Positions 19,044 through 28,431 of a DNA stretch of 64,000 nucleotides are shown one piece after another. Both the position numbers and the translations under genes were made by a program. How positions within the stretch are numbered: position 1 is the stretch's first letter; the number at the start of each line of letters is the position of its first letter. The DNA comes from Paenibacillus xylanilyticus (GTDB lineage: Bacteria; Bacillota; Bacilli; Paenibacillales; Paenibacillaceae). The notes below the pieces were generated by a model. It did no database searches. It was not told the DNA's origin and saw only the letters and a program-made list of their open reading frames with translations. The DNA is taken from contig NZ_JABMCB010000185.1 in NCBI RefSeq assembly GCF_013359935.1, positions 242,128 through 306,127 of the forward strand, written 5' to 3'.

Positions 19044-19083
19044 AATAGCTTCCTGGCAGGATACCCTGCCGGGGGGCTATTTG
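19044..19083 (+). terminator. Probable terminator after the small acidic gene
   Basis: The stem aatagc..tcc.ggcagg/cctgcc.ggg..gctatt is long but imperfect, with only a short T tail. Confidence 0.5.
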
Positions 19084-19171
19084 GCGTTCTTTAATTCCAC
19101 AATATGGGTTATTATAAGCTTAGTTCACTTTATGGGTGAAAACGAGCCGCATGGAAATGGGGAATGAACAG

Positions 19172-19747
19172 ATGAGAGAAATCGACTATAGTCATTATTT
19201 TTGGCAGGATGAACAGATCAGGTTACGTGCTCTACGCGAAGAAGACTGGGAGGATCATTATTATAACCGGTTTGATACACCTGCTCGTCGCTTGCTGGAA
19301 TGTGCTGTGGAACTGCCGCCAACGTTCGCCGAAGCGAAGAATTTTACAGAGAGATTCTCCGATTTTTCCATGACGTATGGACGGCTGATGTTCTCGATTG
19401 AGAAGTTGAATGGTGAGTATGTTGGGGGCGCAAATATAAACAGTATTGATGAAAAGAACGGCACATTTAGCATTGGAATCCAGATTGACCGGGACCACCG
19501 GGGAAGAGGGGTTGGAACGCGAGCTATTCGGATTTTGCTGAAGTATGCCTTCTTCGAGCGAAGACTCAACAAATTTAATGATTCTGTGCTTGAAGGGAAC
19601 GAACCTTCTGCAGCCATGATGAGAAAGCTCGGATGCGTTCAGGAAGGCGTGCGGCGCAAGGTGATTTATACAAATGGTAAGTATCATGACCTGATTCTTT
19701 TTGGTTTGACCAAAGACGAGTTTATGGAAAAGGAGGGACTGGCGTGA
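19172..19747 (+). CDS. GNAT-family N-acetyltransferase (RimJ/RimL type)
   Basis: A cytoplasmic acetyl-CoA-dependent acyltransferase (191 aa). Visible are the opening QIRLRALREEDWEDHYYNRF, the acetyl-CoA pyrophosphate loop near DRDHRGRGVGTRAIRILL, and the C-terminal block GNEPSAAMMRKLGCVQEGVRRK that is common in RimJ/RimL-like enzymes. A tggggaa box favours the ATG at 19172, though an ATG 21 nt upstream is possible. It overlaps the next gene by 4 nt (GTGA), so the two are co-translated. The substrate is unknown. Confidence 0.85.
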   Translation: MREIDYSHYFWQDEQIRLRALREEDWEDHYYNRFDTPARRLLECAVELPPTFAEAKNFTERFSDFSMTYGRLMFSIEKLNGEYVGGANINSIDEKNGTFSIGIQIDRDHRGRGVGTRAIRILLKYAFFERRLNKFNDSVLEGNEPSAAMMRKLGCVQEGVRRKVIYTNGKYHDLILFGLTKDEFMEKEGLA

Positions 19748-20094
19748 GTCCCATTCTGAATCGGATTGGCACGGTGTTTATTCCTGTCAGTAACGTTGAG
19801 AGAGCGAGAGATTGGTATTGTGATATCTTGGGTTTGCCTGCAGGCGGCGAGATATTATTTGGACACTTGTTCATCATTCCGATGACTGGAACACGGATTG
19901 TGCTGGACAGCAAAATTTATGCCGAGGAGCATACGTTTAAGGTGCCAGCATTTCATTTTGATACGCACAATATCGAAAAAGCCTATGCATTCATGCAATC
20001 CAAAAATGTAAATATAACGACGCCAATTGAGCATGATCATTGGTTTAACTTTCAGGATCCAGATGGGAATACGTTAATGGTGTGCAAGTGCTAA
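19744..20094 (+). CDS. VOC (glyoxalase/dioxygenase-fold) family protein
   Basis: A 116-aa single-unit vicinal-oxygen-chelate protein. The start is a GTG after a strong aaaggaggg box and overlaps the acetyltransferase stop. Family traits include VFIPVSNVERARDWYCDILGLP at the start and FQDPDGNTLMV at the end. Such proteins may be small lyases, resistance proteins or stress-linked enzymes; coupling to a GNAT enzyme suggests a shared detoxification role, but this is inference. Confidence 0.82.
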   Translation: MSPILNRIGTVFIPVSNVERARDWYCDILGLPAGGEILFGHLFIIPMTGTRIVLDSKIYAEEHTFKVPAFHFDTHNIEKAYAFMQSKNVNITTPIEHDHWFNFQDPDGNTLMVCKC

Positions 20095-20140
20095 GTGTTA
20101 ACTGCCGAAGTGAATACACGGAAGGAACAAAAGGGGAAGT

Positions 20141-20686
20141 ATGAAGAAAATAATATGGATAAGTATCAGTCTGCTCCTACTGTTAATACTGGCGGTCATA
20201 TTTCTATGGAATCGTATCTTCGGATATCCAACATTGGACCAGGCTGTCCAATCGAATTGGAAGACAGCGGTGAAGATCGTAAATACAGATCAGGAGAATG
20301 AGTTGGTTCTTTATCTGGATGAAACACAGTATGTGTTCGCAGCTTATGAACAGAAGTACAGCAGATTTCATGTTGATGCAGATACGGAGTCAGGTTGGTC
20401 AGCCAGTTCAGATCTGGGTCCTGCCTTCCTCGTTGTCGCGGAGCCCAAAAACAATAAGGGCAATTTCATGTGGGGGGCATTATATTCCGACATCCCTATT
20501 GCCAAAATTCGAATTGAATACATCCATGGAGAGACTCAGGAGGTAAAACCGAAAAATAATACGTTTATTGTGAAGATGCCATTAACCTATCAAAAAGTAG
20601 ATCATCTGGGTCTGATGGAGACGATCAGCAATGTCCATGCCATCGATGCAGGAAATAAGGTCATACAGTCCTGGAATCCGCATTGA
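20141..20686 (+). CDS. Hypothetical membrane-anchored protein
   Basis: A 181-aa protein with one N-terminal hydrophobic helix (MKKIIWISISLLLLLILAV) acting as an uncleaved anchor or signal, then a polar outside domain of about 150 residues. No cysteine lipobox and no domain I recognise. The aggggaag box and ATG at 20141 set the start. It lies downstream of the GNAT/VOC pair. Confidence 0.7.
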   Translation: MKKIIWISISLLLLLILAVIFLWNRIFGYPTLDQAVQSNWKTAVKIVNTDQENELVLYLDETQYVFAAYEQKYSRFHVDADTESGWSASSDLGPAFLVVAEPKNNKGNFMWGALYSDIPIAKIRIEYIHGETQEVKPKNNTFIVKMPLTYQKVDHLGLMETISNVHAIDAGNKVIQSWNPH

Positions 20687-20762
20687 TGAAGTTTTGTTAA
20701 CGATGGTGGTGGGTCATATAACCCTTAGCAAGAAACGATTCTTATCTATTCGAGGTGATTTA

Positions 20763-21359
20763 ATGGAAAACAAACCTCAGCTTGTTTTGGACCTGGCGGG
20801 AGTTCTGATTACTAATCTGTCCAAATCATTTTGGCAAGAGCTTGCAATTCATGCGGGTACGACTTTTCCTATTTTAATTGAACAACTGAGCGGTATTCGG
20901 AGAGATCTGTGGACTGGCAAATGGAAAGAGGAGCAGTTCTGGATCTGGTTGCAAGCACAATACCCCAGCGTCGAAAAAATCTATGCCTATGATTTACTGA
21001 AACGCACGACAGAAACATTACCTGCGTTAGATTATCTTGAACGATGGAGCCAGCATGCAGATATACATCTCCTAAGTAACCATTGTCATGAGTGGGTTGA
21101 GCCCACATTGCTGACGATCCAAAAGTACACCAAGAGCATCACCATTTCGAATCAGGTTGGATTTTGCAAACCCAACAGAGAGATTTATGAACTCGTACAA
21201 TCCCATATGGGCCTTAACACACGTATATTATATGTGGATGATCAAATAAAAAATCTCAAGCCTGCTGCGGACCTAGGTTGGGAAACACTGCTTGCAGATG
21301 AACACCATCATTGGATTGAGAAAGTGGACCACATCCTTACTGCTCGAGCTTCGATTTGA
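20763..21359 (+). CDS. HAD-superfamily hydrolase
   Basis: A 198-aa Haloacid-dehalogenase-like phosphatase of subfamily IA. Motif I is VLDLAGVLI, with the nucleophile Asp and the usual hydrophobic second site of YihX-like members. Motif II is LLSNHCHEW, motif III is the Lys in GFCKPNREIYE, and motif IV is ILYVDDQIKNL. The cap region is small and helical. The ATG at 20763 follows a cgaggtga box. The longer upstream reading has no ribosome site. The natural substrate is unknown. Confidence 0.85.
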   Translation: MENKPQLVLDLAGVLITNLSKSFWQELAIHAGTTFPILIEQLSGIRRDLWTGKWKEEQFWIWLQAQYPSVEKIYAYDLLKRTTETLPALDYLERWSQHADIHLLSNHCHEWVEPTLLTIQKYTKSITISNQVGFCKPNREIYELVQSHMGLNTRILYVDDQIKNLKPAADLGWETLLADEHHHWIEKVDHILTARASI

Positions 21360-21384
21360 GATGGAAATTTTAAAACATAAATAG

Positions 21385-21430
21385 AAAATAACCCTTTCCC
21401 GTTCTCCGCAGAGATGAAAGGGTTATTTGT
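21385..21430. terminator. Bidirectional terminator between convergent genes
   Basis: The stem aataaccctttc/gaaagggttatt lies between the HAD gene and the convergent kinase gene, with A and T tracts flanking both sides. Confidence 0.8.
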
Positions 21431-21435
21431 TGTAA

Positions 21436-22962
21436 TCATGCAGCCGCCTCTGATAGGGGCAATACAATGGTGAACGTCGTTCCGCTGCCTACCTTACTTG
21501 TTACCGTGATACTCCCGCCATGCGACTCAATAATGGAGCGTGTAATGGCAAGACCAAGGCCGGCTCCGCCTTCTTTTCTTGAACGGGAAGAACTGGTACG
21601 GTAAAAGCGTTCAAAGATATGGGGAAGATGTTCCGGCTCAATGCCGGTTCCGTTATCTTTCACAGTCAGTTCTGCCTTGTTGTGAACAGCATACAACGTC
21701 AGAGTAATGGAACCCGATTCCGAGTGAGTATGCTGCACCGCATTGTGAAACAAATTGAGAACCACTTGCTTCAGCTTGTGTGGGTCGGCCATTACATATA
21801 TACCAGCGGTCAGGTCCAGATGGACATGGCGTTCCCGAGCCATCATGGCAAGCTGTGGCTGCATCTCAAGCAGCAGATGATCAAGCTGAACGACTTCTTG
21901 CTCCTGCTTCGGAGCCTGATCCAGTTTGTTCAGCATCAGTAAGTCCTCGACCAGCTTATTGATTCGAACAGATTCACCATACATGCTGTCCAGTGCACGA
22001 TATAATTGCTGACTGTTGGTGGCCGCGCCCCGCTGCAGGACTTCTATGAATCCGTGGATGGATGTCAGCGGAGTCCGCAGTTCATGGGAAGCATCGGACA
22101 GGAAACGCTGCATTTGTTCCTTGGATTCGCGTTCTGCTTCAAACGATCGTTCTAGTCTTTCGAGCATACCGTTAAAGGATAGCGCAAGTTGGTCCACTTC
22201 CTGTTGACCCTGCGTAGCGGGCAGGCGTTCTGCCAAGCTGCCCGCATCGATCCGCTGTACGGTATCTACCATACTGGACAACGGAATCAATGTGCGGCGA
22301 AGGGCTTTGGTATACAGAATTAGACCCGCGATCATCGCCAGAAGGGACAGCATTACGAATATAAGAAGCTGTTTCATAATCAGATCTCTCAGCGGCTTCG
22401 TCGGGGTGCCCATTTGAACCATGGACAAATTCCGATTACGCGGCCCAGGCGAGGCAAAAACAATCAATTGCTCATTGCCTAAACGATCGGTCACAATCCG
22501 GTAGGGCACGTGCCGCTTGTCCATTAATTGATCTGTGATTTCCTGGTATTCAGCAGAAGTGAGATGGGGGGCCGTCAGGCCATCTTCACCAAAAACATCT
22601 TCAAAAGTCCCTTTGTTGTCGAACAGGGCGAGTGAACGATCGGGAATGTACAGCAGCCTGTTACCCGAGGCTCGTGCATCCGTCCCTGCCTGTCCCGCAA
22701 ACGGGTTGTTGAATGACTCATTCCGTGAAGATAGTCCGAGCCAGACAGGGGGCATGGACATGATCTGTTCTTCCATCGTTTTTGCCTGATTGCGATATAG
22801 AAAGCTCTCCATAATCCAGAATTGAAGAATTCCGATTAACAATAGCAATGCAGCAAGAATGAACAGGGAGCGTGCGAGTAACTGAGAGCGCAGCGAATGG
22901 GGCCAGAGCCACTGGTGCAGCCGCCCAAAACGTGTGTTAGGTTGTTTCATTGAAGAATTCAT
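21436..22962 (-). CDS. Two-component sensor histidine kinase (HAMP-HisKA-HATPase)
   Basis: A membrane kinase (508 aa) paired with the OmpR-type regulator. The first helix is about residues 30-52, then a roughly 145-residue extracytoplasmic sensor, then a second helix (about 198-218), HAMP, HisKA with H293 in DASHELRTPLTSIHG, and an HATPase with NLFHNAVQHT, DNGTGIE and GGAGLGLAI. The ATG at 22962 overlaps the regulator stop (TGATG), so the genes are translationally coupled; a TTG one codon upstream is also possible. The pair is divergent from the glycosylation gene set and could respond to envelope state. Confidence 0.88.
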   Translation of the reverse strand: MNSSMKQPNTRFGRLHQWLWPHSLRSQLLARSLFILAALLLLIGILQFWIMESFLYRNQAKTMEEQIMSMPPVWLGLSSRNESFNNPFAGQAGTDARASGNRLLYIPDRSLALFDNKGTFEDVFGEDGLTAPHLTSAEYQEITDQLMDKRHVPYRIVTDRLGNEQLIVFASPGPRNRNLSMVQMGTPTKPLRDLIMKQLLIFVMLSLLAMIAGLILYTKALRRTLIPLSSMVDTVQRIDAGSLAERLPATQGQQEVDQLALSFNGMLERLERSFEAERESKEQMQRFLSDASHELRTPLTSIHGFIEVLQRGAATNSQQLYRALDSMYGESVRINKLVEDLLMLNKLDQAPKQEQEVVQLDHLLLEMQPQLAMMARERHVHLDLTAGIYVMADPHKLKQVVLNLFHNAVQHTHSESGSITLTLYAVHNKAELTVKDNGTGIEPEHLPHIFERFYRTSSSRSRKEGGAGLGLAITRSIIESHGGSITVTSKVGSGTTFTIVLPLSEAAA

Positions 22963-23645
22963 CAAAGATCCACTCTGTATCCAACACCTCGAAGGGTGCG
23001 AATGAGTTTATGCTCTTTATCCCCGAGTTTGTCTCGTAATGAACGTATATAGACTTCAACAATATTTTCTTCCCCGCCAAAATCGTATCCCCATACACGA
23101 CTAAGAATGGTCGCTTTGCTCAGCACGATACCATGATTCAGTACGATGAACTTTAATAGTTCATATTCTGTAGGAGACAATTCAAGAATCTGTTCATGAT
23201 ACGTAATCTCTTTGCGCTGATCATCAATTCGGAACGGACCGTGTGTTACGGCACCGATCAATAATGGAAACTGATTACGCAGTCTTGCCTGAATCCGGGC
23301 CAGCAGCTCATCAAAGGCAAAGGGCTTGATCATATAATCGTCAGCACCGAGCCAAAGACCTTTAACCCGATTCTCGACTTCGTCTTTGGCTGTCAGCATG
23401 ATGACTCCAACCTGAGCCCCAGTCTTGCGCAAACGTTCAACCACCTCGAATCCATCCATCTCCGGCATCATCACATCCAGAATCGCCATATGTGGCCGAA
23501 ATTCCAGCGCCAGTTCCAGTGCAGCAGCACCGTCCGGTGCTGTTCGTACATCGAAGCCTTCATTGCTGAGTCCAAGCTCCAGAAATTGCAAAATATGTGG
23601 TTCATCATCGGCCAAAAGGATTTTAATTCCCGTACTTAGCTTCAT
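22962..23645 (-). CDS. Two-component response regulator, OmpR/PhoB family
   Basis: A cytoplasmic DNA-binding regulator (227 aa). The receiver has ADDE near residue 12, phosphoacceptor D57 in ILDVMMPEMDG, T in MLTAKDE and K in MIKPFAFDE. The winged helix follows, ending in YIRSLRDKLGDKEHKLIRTLRGVGYR. A ggaggca box lies before the ATG. It is the first gene of the pair; its targets are not readable, but the divergent ykcB-like gene is a candidate. Confidence 0.92.
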   Translation of the reverse strand: MKLSTGIKILLADDEPHILQFLELGLSNEGFDVRTAPDGAAALELALEFRPHMAILDVMMPEMDGFEVVERLRKTGAQVGVIMLTAKDEVENRVKGLWLGADDYMIKPFAFDELLARIQARLRNQFPLLIGAVTHGPFRIDDQRKEITYHEQILELSPTEYELLKFIVLNHGIVLSKATILSRVWGYDFGGEENIVEVYIRSLRDKLGDKEHKLIRTLRGVGYRVDL

Positions 23646-23846
23646 AAGTGGGCATGCCTCCCTGTTAAATCCATCTAAAGAACGCCCTGATCCTTGAGGG
23701 CTTTATGATGTATTATCGCTTGCCAAACTGAAAATTAGCTGAAAGGTTTGGAACTTATCCTCAGGTAACATTCAGCGGGCACTCATCCCAATTTTATTTT
23801 GGCATGTCACAATACAATCATGAAGAGCGAGAAGGAGTGATTGACA

Positions 23847-26093
23847 TTGAATAATGCCAAACGAAGGATTGATCTTGTCCTTCTGCCGATCGTATTATTG
23901 GCGGCAATTCTGAACGGGTATGGGATCTGGAACGATCAATATGCCAATTCCTATTATACGACCGCCGTAGGGAGCATGCTGAGAAATTTCCACAATTTCT
24001 TCTATGCATCGCTGGACTCGGCTGGCTCAGTAACCGTAGATAAACCACCCGTCGTCTTTTGGATCCAGACGGCTTTTGCCTACGTCTTCGGATTACACGG
24101 ATGGAGTGTTATTTTGCCGCAAGTGTTGGCGGGGATTGGTTCAGTCCTGCTGATTTATTTTATGGTCAAGCCAACATTCGGGCTAGCAGCAGCACGTATA
24201 TCTGCTCTTGCCATGGCGACTGTACCCGTTGTGGCAGCAGTAAGCCGTACCAACAATATCGACAGCATGCTGGTGTTTACGTTATTGCTGGGTTCCTGGT
24301 TTTTGTTCAAAGGTACCAAACAGGGCAGTCCATGGCGAATCCTCGTAGCATTTGCACTCATTGGACTTGCATTTAACATGAAAATGCTTCAAGCCTACAT
24401 GATTCTACCGGCATTTTATATATTTTACATGCTCGCATTCCAGGCGAAATGGAGAAAAAAAATCATCCTGCTTATAGGCAGTACGGCAGTACTGGCCGTT
24501 GTTTCCCTATCCTGGGCAGTGACGGTTGATTCTATACCGGAAAGTCAGCGGCCTTACATAGGAAGCAGCGAAACCAATTCGGTGCTGGAGCTTGCTTTTG
24601 GCTATAACGGTCTGTCCCGTCTCACAGGCCAGCAGAACAGAGCAGCGGGTGCAGGTATGCCCAACGCTGCAGATGACAGAAATAATCGGGATAATGCTTC
24701 TGCCTCCGTCCAAGGTTCTGGTCAAACGGGCAACTCGGCTCCTTCAGGCAATCCATCTGACGATGTTGGAATGGGAGAAATGGGTCGGGGCATGAACGGA
24801 ATGAATTTCCCGCAAGGCGGACAGATGCCAAATGGCGGCGAGATGCCGAACGGAAGGGACTTCGGAGGAGGCAATGGTGGCGGAATGGGCGGCATGTTTG
24901 GCACGGGAGAAAAAGGACTGCTGCGGCTGTTCCAGACCGAACTGTCCGGCCAGGCCAGCTGGCTTTTGCCCACGGTACTGCTTGGATGCATTGCTCTCTT
25001 TGCAGGGTTAAGACGAAGAAATATAACGATGAAACATAAGGAAGCTGCGTTCTGGCTGATCTGGCTGCTTCCGGTTGGGGCGTTCTTCAGTGTGGCTGGT
25101 TTCTTCCATCAATATTACCTGATCATGCTTGCTCCACCGATTGCCGCACTTACTGGCGCTGGATTTGTAGCCATGTGGAAGGCATATCGTGAACGTAATG
25201 GCTGGCAGGCCTGGCTGCTTCCTCTTTCGGTCATGTTCACTACGATCTTCGGCTGGTATATTATGCAGGTCTATAATGACACCATCGGTGCCGGTTGGTC
25301 CATCAGCGAATTGATTGCAGGTTTTTTGATGACGATCATCCTGATCGTGATGCTCAATAGTTCGCATCCATGGAAACAAGGAATGGTTATCGCAGGATTC
25401 ATGGTTATGCTTATTGGTCCGGTCTATTGGGCGTTCACGCCCATTACCTATGGCGGTAACAGCATGATTCCTGCGGCTGGTCCTACAGGTTCCAATGGAA
25501 TGTTCGGAGGAATGGGTATGGGCGGCAGACAAGGGAATGGCAACGTGGGCATGACTCCACCAAATGCTTCAGGTGATGCGGATCAATCCTTCCCGTCTTC
25601 TTCGAGCGACGAATCTGATGTCGATAATTCCGGTACAGGAACACCTCCTGCATCAGGCGGAAACATGTTTGGCGGCGGAGGAATGGGAGCAGCTGGCGGA
25701 CGAGGCGGAGCTGGAAGCAGGAATGAAGAAGTGGATACAACAACATTGAATTATCTCAGAGAGCATAACACAGGAGAAACGTATCTTTTTGCAACAACAG
25801 ATTATAACCAGGCAGCCCCTTACATTATTGATGAGAATGAGGCAGTCATTACGCTTGGAGGCTTCTCGGGTTCTGATCCGGTGTATACCACGGAGGAACT
25901 GGAAGAGCTCGTGCAGAGTGGGCAAGTGAAATACTTCATGGTTGGTGGTATGGGCGGCCGGGGAGGTAATTCGGACATCAGCAACTGGATCGTGGAGCAT
26001 GGTACCGAAATCCCAACATCAGAGTGGACGACAGGCACAGACAGTGGAGCTGGCTTCGGCGGACAGAGTACCCTGTATGAAGTGAAATTATAG
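23847..26093 (+). CDS. GT39/PMT-family glycosyltransferase with Gly/Met-rich outer loops (YkcB-like)
   Basis: A multi-spanning membrane glycosyltransferase (748 aa) that should transfer a sugar from a polyprenyl phosphate carrier to a surface polymer or protein. The N-terminal half has many helices and the loop SAGSVTVDKPPVVFWIQ, which carries the catalytic Asp region of PMT_2 enzymes. Two low-complexity outer segments interrupt it (about residues 265-355 and 550-635), dominated by Gly, Met, Asn and Pro. The C-terminal domain (about 640-748) is soluble, with Gly-rich MVGGMGGRGGN. The gaaggag box spacing favours TTG at 23847. The next genes supply the lipid-linked donor, so this is the terminal enzyme. 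A GT39 enzyme of the ArnT/YkcB kind is certain at family level; the acceptor is not known. Confidence 0.85.
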   Translation: MNNAKRRIDLVLLPIVLLAAILNGYGIWNDQYANSYYTTAVGSMLRNFHNFFYASLDSAGSVTVDKPPVVFWIQTAFAYVFGLHGWSVILPQVLAGIGSVLLIYFMVKPTFGLAAARISALAMATVPVVAAVSRTNNIDSMLVFTLLLGSWFLFKGTKQGSPWRILVAFALIGLAFNMKMLQAYMILPAFYIFYMLAFQAKWRKKIILLIGSTAVLAVVSLSWAVTVDSIPESQRPYIGSSETNSVLELAFGYNGLSRLTGQQNRAAGAGMPNAADDRNNRDNASASVQGSGQTGNSAPSGNPSDDVGMGEMGRGMNGMNFPQGGQMPNGGEMPNGRDFGGGNGGGMGGMFGTGEKGLLRLFQTELSGQASWLLPTVLLGCIALFAGLRRRNITMKHKEAAFWLIWLLPVGAFFSVAGFFHQYYLIMLAPPIAALTGAGFVAMWKAYRERNGWQAWLLPLSVMFTTIFGWYIMQVYNDTIGAGWSISELIAGFLMTIILIVMLNSSHPWKQGMVIAGFMVMLIGPVYWAFTPITYGGNSMIPAAGPTGSNGMFGGMGMGGRQGNGNVGMTPPNASGDADQSFPSSSSDESDVDNSGTGTPPASGGNMFGGGGMGAAGGRGGAGSRNEEVDTTTLNYLREHNTGETYLFATTDYNQAAPYIIDENEAVITLGGFSGSDPVYTTEELEELVQSGQVKYFMVGGMGGRGGNSDISNWIVEHGTEIPTSEWTTGTDSGAGFGGQSTLYEVKL

Positions 26094-26140
26094 AGATGGT
26101 CAAGTGGAATGAACCGAAATTGAAAAGGGAGGGAACGAAT

Positions 26141-27127
26141 ATGGCTCAAACGTGCCGTTACAGCATCATTATTCCGATGTACAACGAAGAGGCGGTCATT
26201 GAAGAAACCTATCGACGTTTAAAAAAGGTCATGGGCAGTATGGGAGAGACGTATGAACTGTTGTTTGTCAATGACGGCAGCGTCGATCGAAGCGCGCAGA
26301 TGATCCGTGACTACGCACGTTGGGACGAGAGTGTGAAATTGATTGAGTTTGCACGCAACTTCGGTCACCAGATTGCGATTACAGCAGGGATGGATTATGC
26401 AGCAGGTGATGCAGTCGTCATTATTGATGCAGATCTTCAGGACCCTCCCGAATTGATTCTAGACATGATTGCCAAATGGAAAGAGGGCTATGAAGTCGTA
26501 TACGCCCGTCGAACCAGACGAAGCGGAGAAACCCGCTTCAAAAAGTGGTCTGCAAGCATGTTTTATCGCGTGCTGCGCGCCTCGACCGATACGGATATTC
26601 CTGTGGACACGGGTGATTTCCGGCTGATTGACCGCAAAGTATGTGATGAGATGAAACGCCTCCCGGAGAAAAATCGTTATGTCCGTGGTTTGGTCAGCTG
26701 GGTCGGATTCAGACAGACAGCGATTGAATATGAACGGGATGAGCGGCTGGCAGGGGAAACCAAGTATCCGTTAAAGCGCATGCTAAAATTGAGTCTGGAT
26801 GGCATCACTTCATTCTCATATAAACCGCTCAAGCTTGCGGGTTACTTGGGAGCTATTCTTTCCATAGGCGGATTTATCTATATGCTGAGCGTGATTGCTT
26901 CCGCGATATTTACGGATTCTACGATCAAAGGCTGGCCTTCCATCGTCAGTATCATGCTGATCTTTAATGGATTCATTCTCATTATGCTCGGCATTCTTGG
27001 CGAGTACATTGGCCGCATCTATGATGAAACCAAGGCAAGACCTCTCTATATTGTGCGAGATGTGTATCCGTCGGAGAGTCAGTCCGGGCAAGTGCGGCTG
27101 ACAGGCAGAGTTGCTCACCATGACTAA
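26141..27127 (+). CDS. Polyprenyl-phosphate glycosyltransferase, GT2 (YkcC-like)
   Basis: A 328-aa membrane-bound GT2 enzyme that loads a sugar onto undecaprenyl phosphate on the inner leaflet. The GT-A fold opens with YSIIIPMYNEE, has the DXD-type IIDADLQDPPEL and the region DTGDFRLIDRKV, and ends in two transmembrane helices (about 230-255 and 270-295). The chosen ATG at 26141 follows a gggaggg box. Bacillus YkcC and CsbB are relatives. It overlaps the GtrA-like gene by 8 nt. Confidence 0.9.
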   Translation: MAQTCRYSIIIPMYNEEAVIEETYRRLKKVMGSMGETYELLFVNDGSVDRSAQMIRDYARWDESVKLIEFARNFGHQIAITAGMDYAAGDAVVIIDADLQDPPELILDMIAKWKEGYEVVYARRTRRSGETRFKKWSASMFYRVLRASTDTDIPVDTGDFRLIDRKVCDEMKRLPEKNRYVRGLVSWVGFRQTAIEYERDERLAGETKYPLKRMLKLSLDGITSFSYKPLKLAGYLGAILSIGGFIYMLSVIASAIFTDSTIKGWPSIVSIMLIFNGFILIMLGILGEYIGRIYDETKARPLYIVRDVYPSESQSGQVRLTGRVAHHD

Positions 27128-27557
27128 TCGTGTGGTCACTTTGATCAAATTCGGGATTGTGGGTGTCATGAATACGGCGGTGGATGCATTGGTGTTCACC
27201 TTGCTCGCCGCCTTGGGTACACCTGTTTTAATCGCCCAGGTTATCTCTTATAGCTGCGGGGTCGTGAACAGTTATTGGTGGAACGGAAGATGGACGTTTC
27301 GGGATGCGCGAAGACAAGGCAAGAAACATGAATTGCTGCGATTTGTGATTACGAATCTGTTTGTTCTTGTGTTTTCATCCCTGATGTTGTTCCTCTCGAA
27401 CCGTATACTTGGCTGGAATCTGGTCGTTAGCAAGGTAGCGGCGACGCTCTCGGGAATGTGCTTAAACTATATTGCCAGTCGGTATTGGGTTTTCCGGGCC
27501 GTGTCCGCGACCGTGCTCGATCCGAATCCTGGTACCAATGAAAGGAGTGTTTCATGA
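27120..27557 (+). CDS. gtcA: GtrA/GtcA-family small membrane protein
   Basis: A 145-aa protein with four hydrophobic helices. Family features include FGIVGVMNTAVD at the start, SYSCGVVNSYWWNGRWTF in the middle, and LNYIASRYWVF at the end. GtrA/GtcA proteins are thought to flip lipid-linked sugars across the membrane. It overlaps the preceding glycosyltransferase and the next gene starts one base after its stop, so all four genes are coupled. The ATG at 27120 is preferred to an upstream TTG. Confidence 0.9.
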   Translation: MTNRVVTLIKFGIVGVMNTAVDALVFTLLAALGTPVLIAQVISYSCGVVNSYWWNGRWTFRDARRQGKKHELLRFVITNLFVLVFSSLMLFLSNRILGWNLVVSKVAATLSGMCLNYIASRYWVFRAVSATVLDPNPGTNERSVS

Positions 27558-27558
27558 T

Positions 27559-28431
27559 ATGAGAATTACAAAAGCAGTCATCCCGGCAGCCGGACTTGGG
27601 ACACGTTTTCTCCCAGCAACCAAGGCACAGCCCAAAGAGATGCTGCCCATTGTGGATAAACCGGCCATTCAATACATTGTGGAAGAAGCGGTACAATCGG
27701 GCATTGAAAATATCATTATTGTGACCGGACGCAACAAAAAATCAATTGAGGATCATTTTGACAAGTCGGTGGAACTGGAACATTCCCTATATGCCAAAGG
27801 AAAACAGGAATTGCTCGAAGAAGTACAGGCGATTAGTGATATGGCTAGCATTCATTTTATCCGTCAAAAAGAACCATTGGGACTTGGACATGCCATCGGT
27901 TGTGCCCGTCAGTTCGTGGGAGATGATCCGTTTGCCGTACTGCTGGGGGATGATATCATGGTGTCTGATCCACCGGCACTTGCACAAATGATTCATTTGT
28001 ATGAAAAAACGGGCAGCCAGATCGTGGGTGTATGCCAAGTTCAGGCTGCGGACGTAAGTAAATATGGCATCATCGATTCAGCAGGTGCAGAGGACCGGGT
28101 TCACCGGATTACCAATCTTGTGGAGAAGCCTTCAGTGGAGGAAGCGCCTTCAAGAACAGCGGTGATGGGCCGATATATTCTGAAACCGTCCATATTTCCA
28201 ATTTTGGACCAGATCGAGAGAGGTGCAGGAGGAGAGTATCAGTTAACGGATGCTTTAAAAGAGGTCAGTCAGATAGAGGAACTGCTGGCTCTTGAACTTG
28301 AGGGCCGCCGCTATGATATTGGCAATCAGTTCGGATACATTCAGGCGATCCTTGAGATCGGACTCATGCGCAAGGAACTGCAGCCCATGCTGTCTCCGTA
28401 TCTCAAGCAGCTTGCGACGCAATGGGGCTAG
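27559..28431 (+). CDS. gtaB: UTP-glucose-1-phosphate uridylyltransferase
   Basis: A cytoplasmic nucleotidyltransferase (290 aa) that makes UDP-glucose from UTP and glucose 1-phosphate. The nucleotide loop IPAAGLGTRFLPATKAQPKEMLP, VTGRNKKSIEDHFD, and the Asp-rich LLGDDIMV are standard for GalU/GtaB. The aaaggag box 9 nt upstream fixes ATG 27559. Placed at the end of the glycosylation genes, it would supply UDP-glucose to the YkcC-like enzyme. No clear terminator was seen before the T-box region. Confidence 0.93.
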   Translation: MRITKAVIPAAGLGTRFLPATKAQPKEMLPIVDKPAIQYIVEEAVQSGIENIIIVTGRNKKSIEDHFDKSVELEHSLYAKGKQELLEEVQAISDMASIHFIRQKEPLGLGHAIGCARQFVGDDPFAVLLGDDIMVSDPPALAQMIHLYEKTGSQIVGVCQVQAADVSKYGIIDSAGAEDRVHRITNLVEKPSVEEAPSRTAVMGRYILKPSIFPILDQIERGAGGEYQLTDALKEVSQIEELLALELEGRRYDIGNQFGYIQAILEIGLMRKELQPMLSPYLKQLATQWG

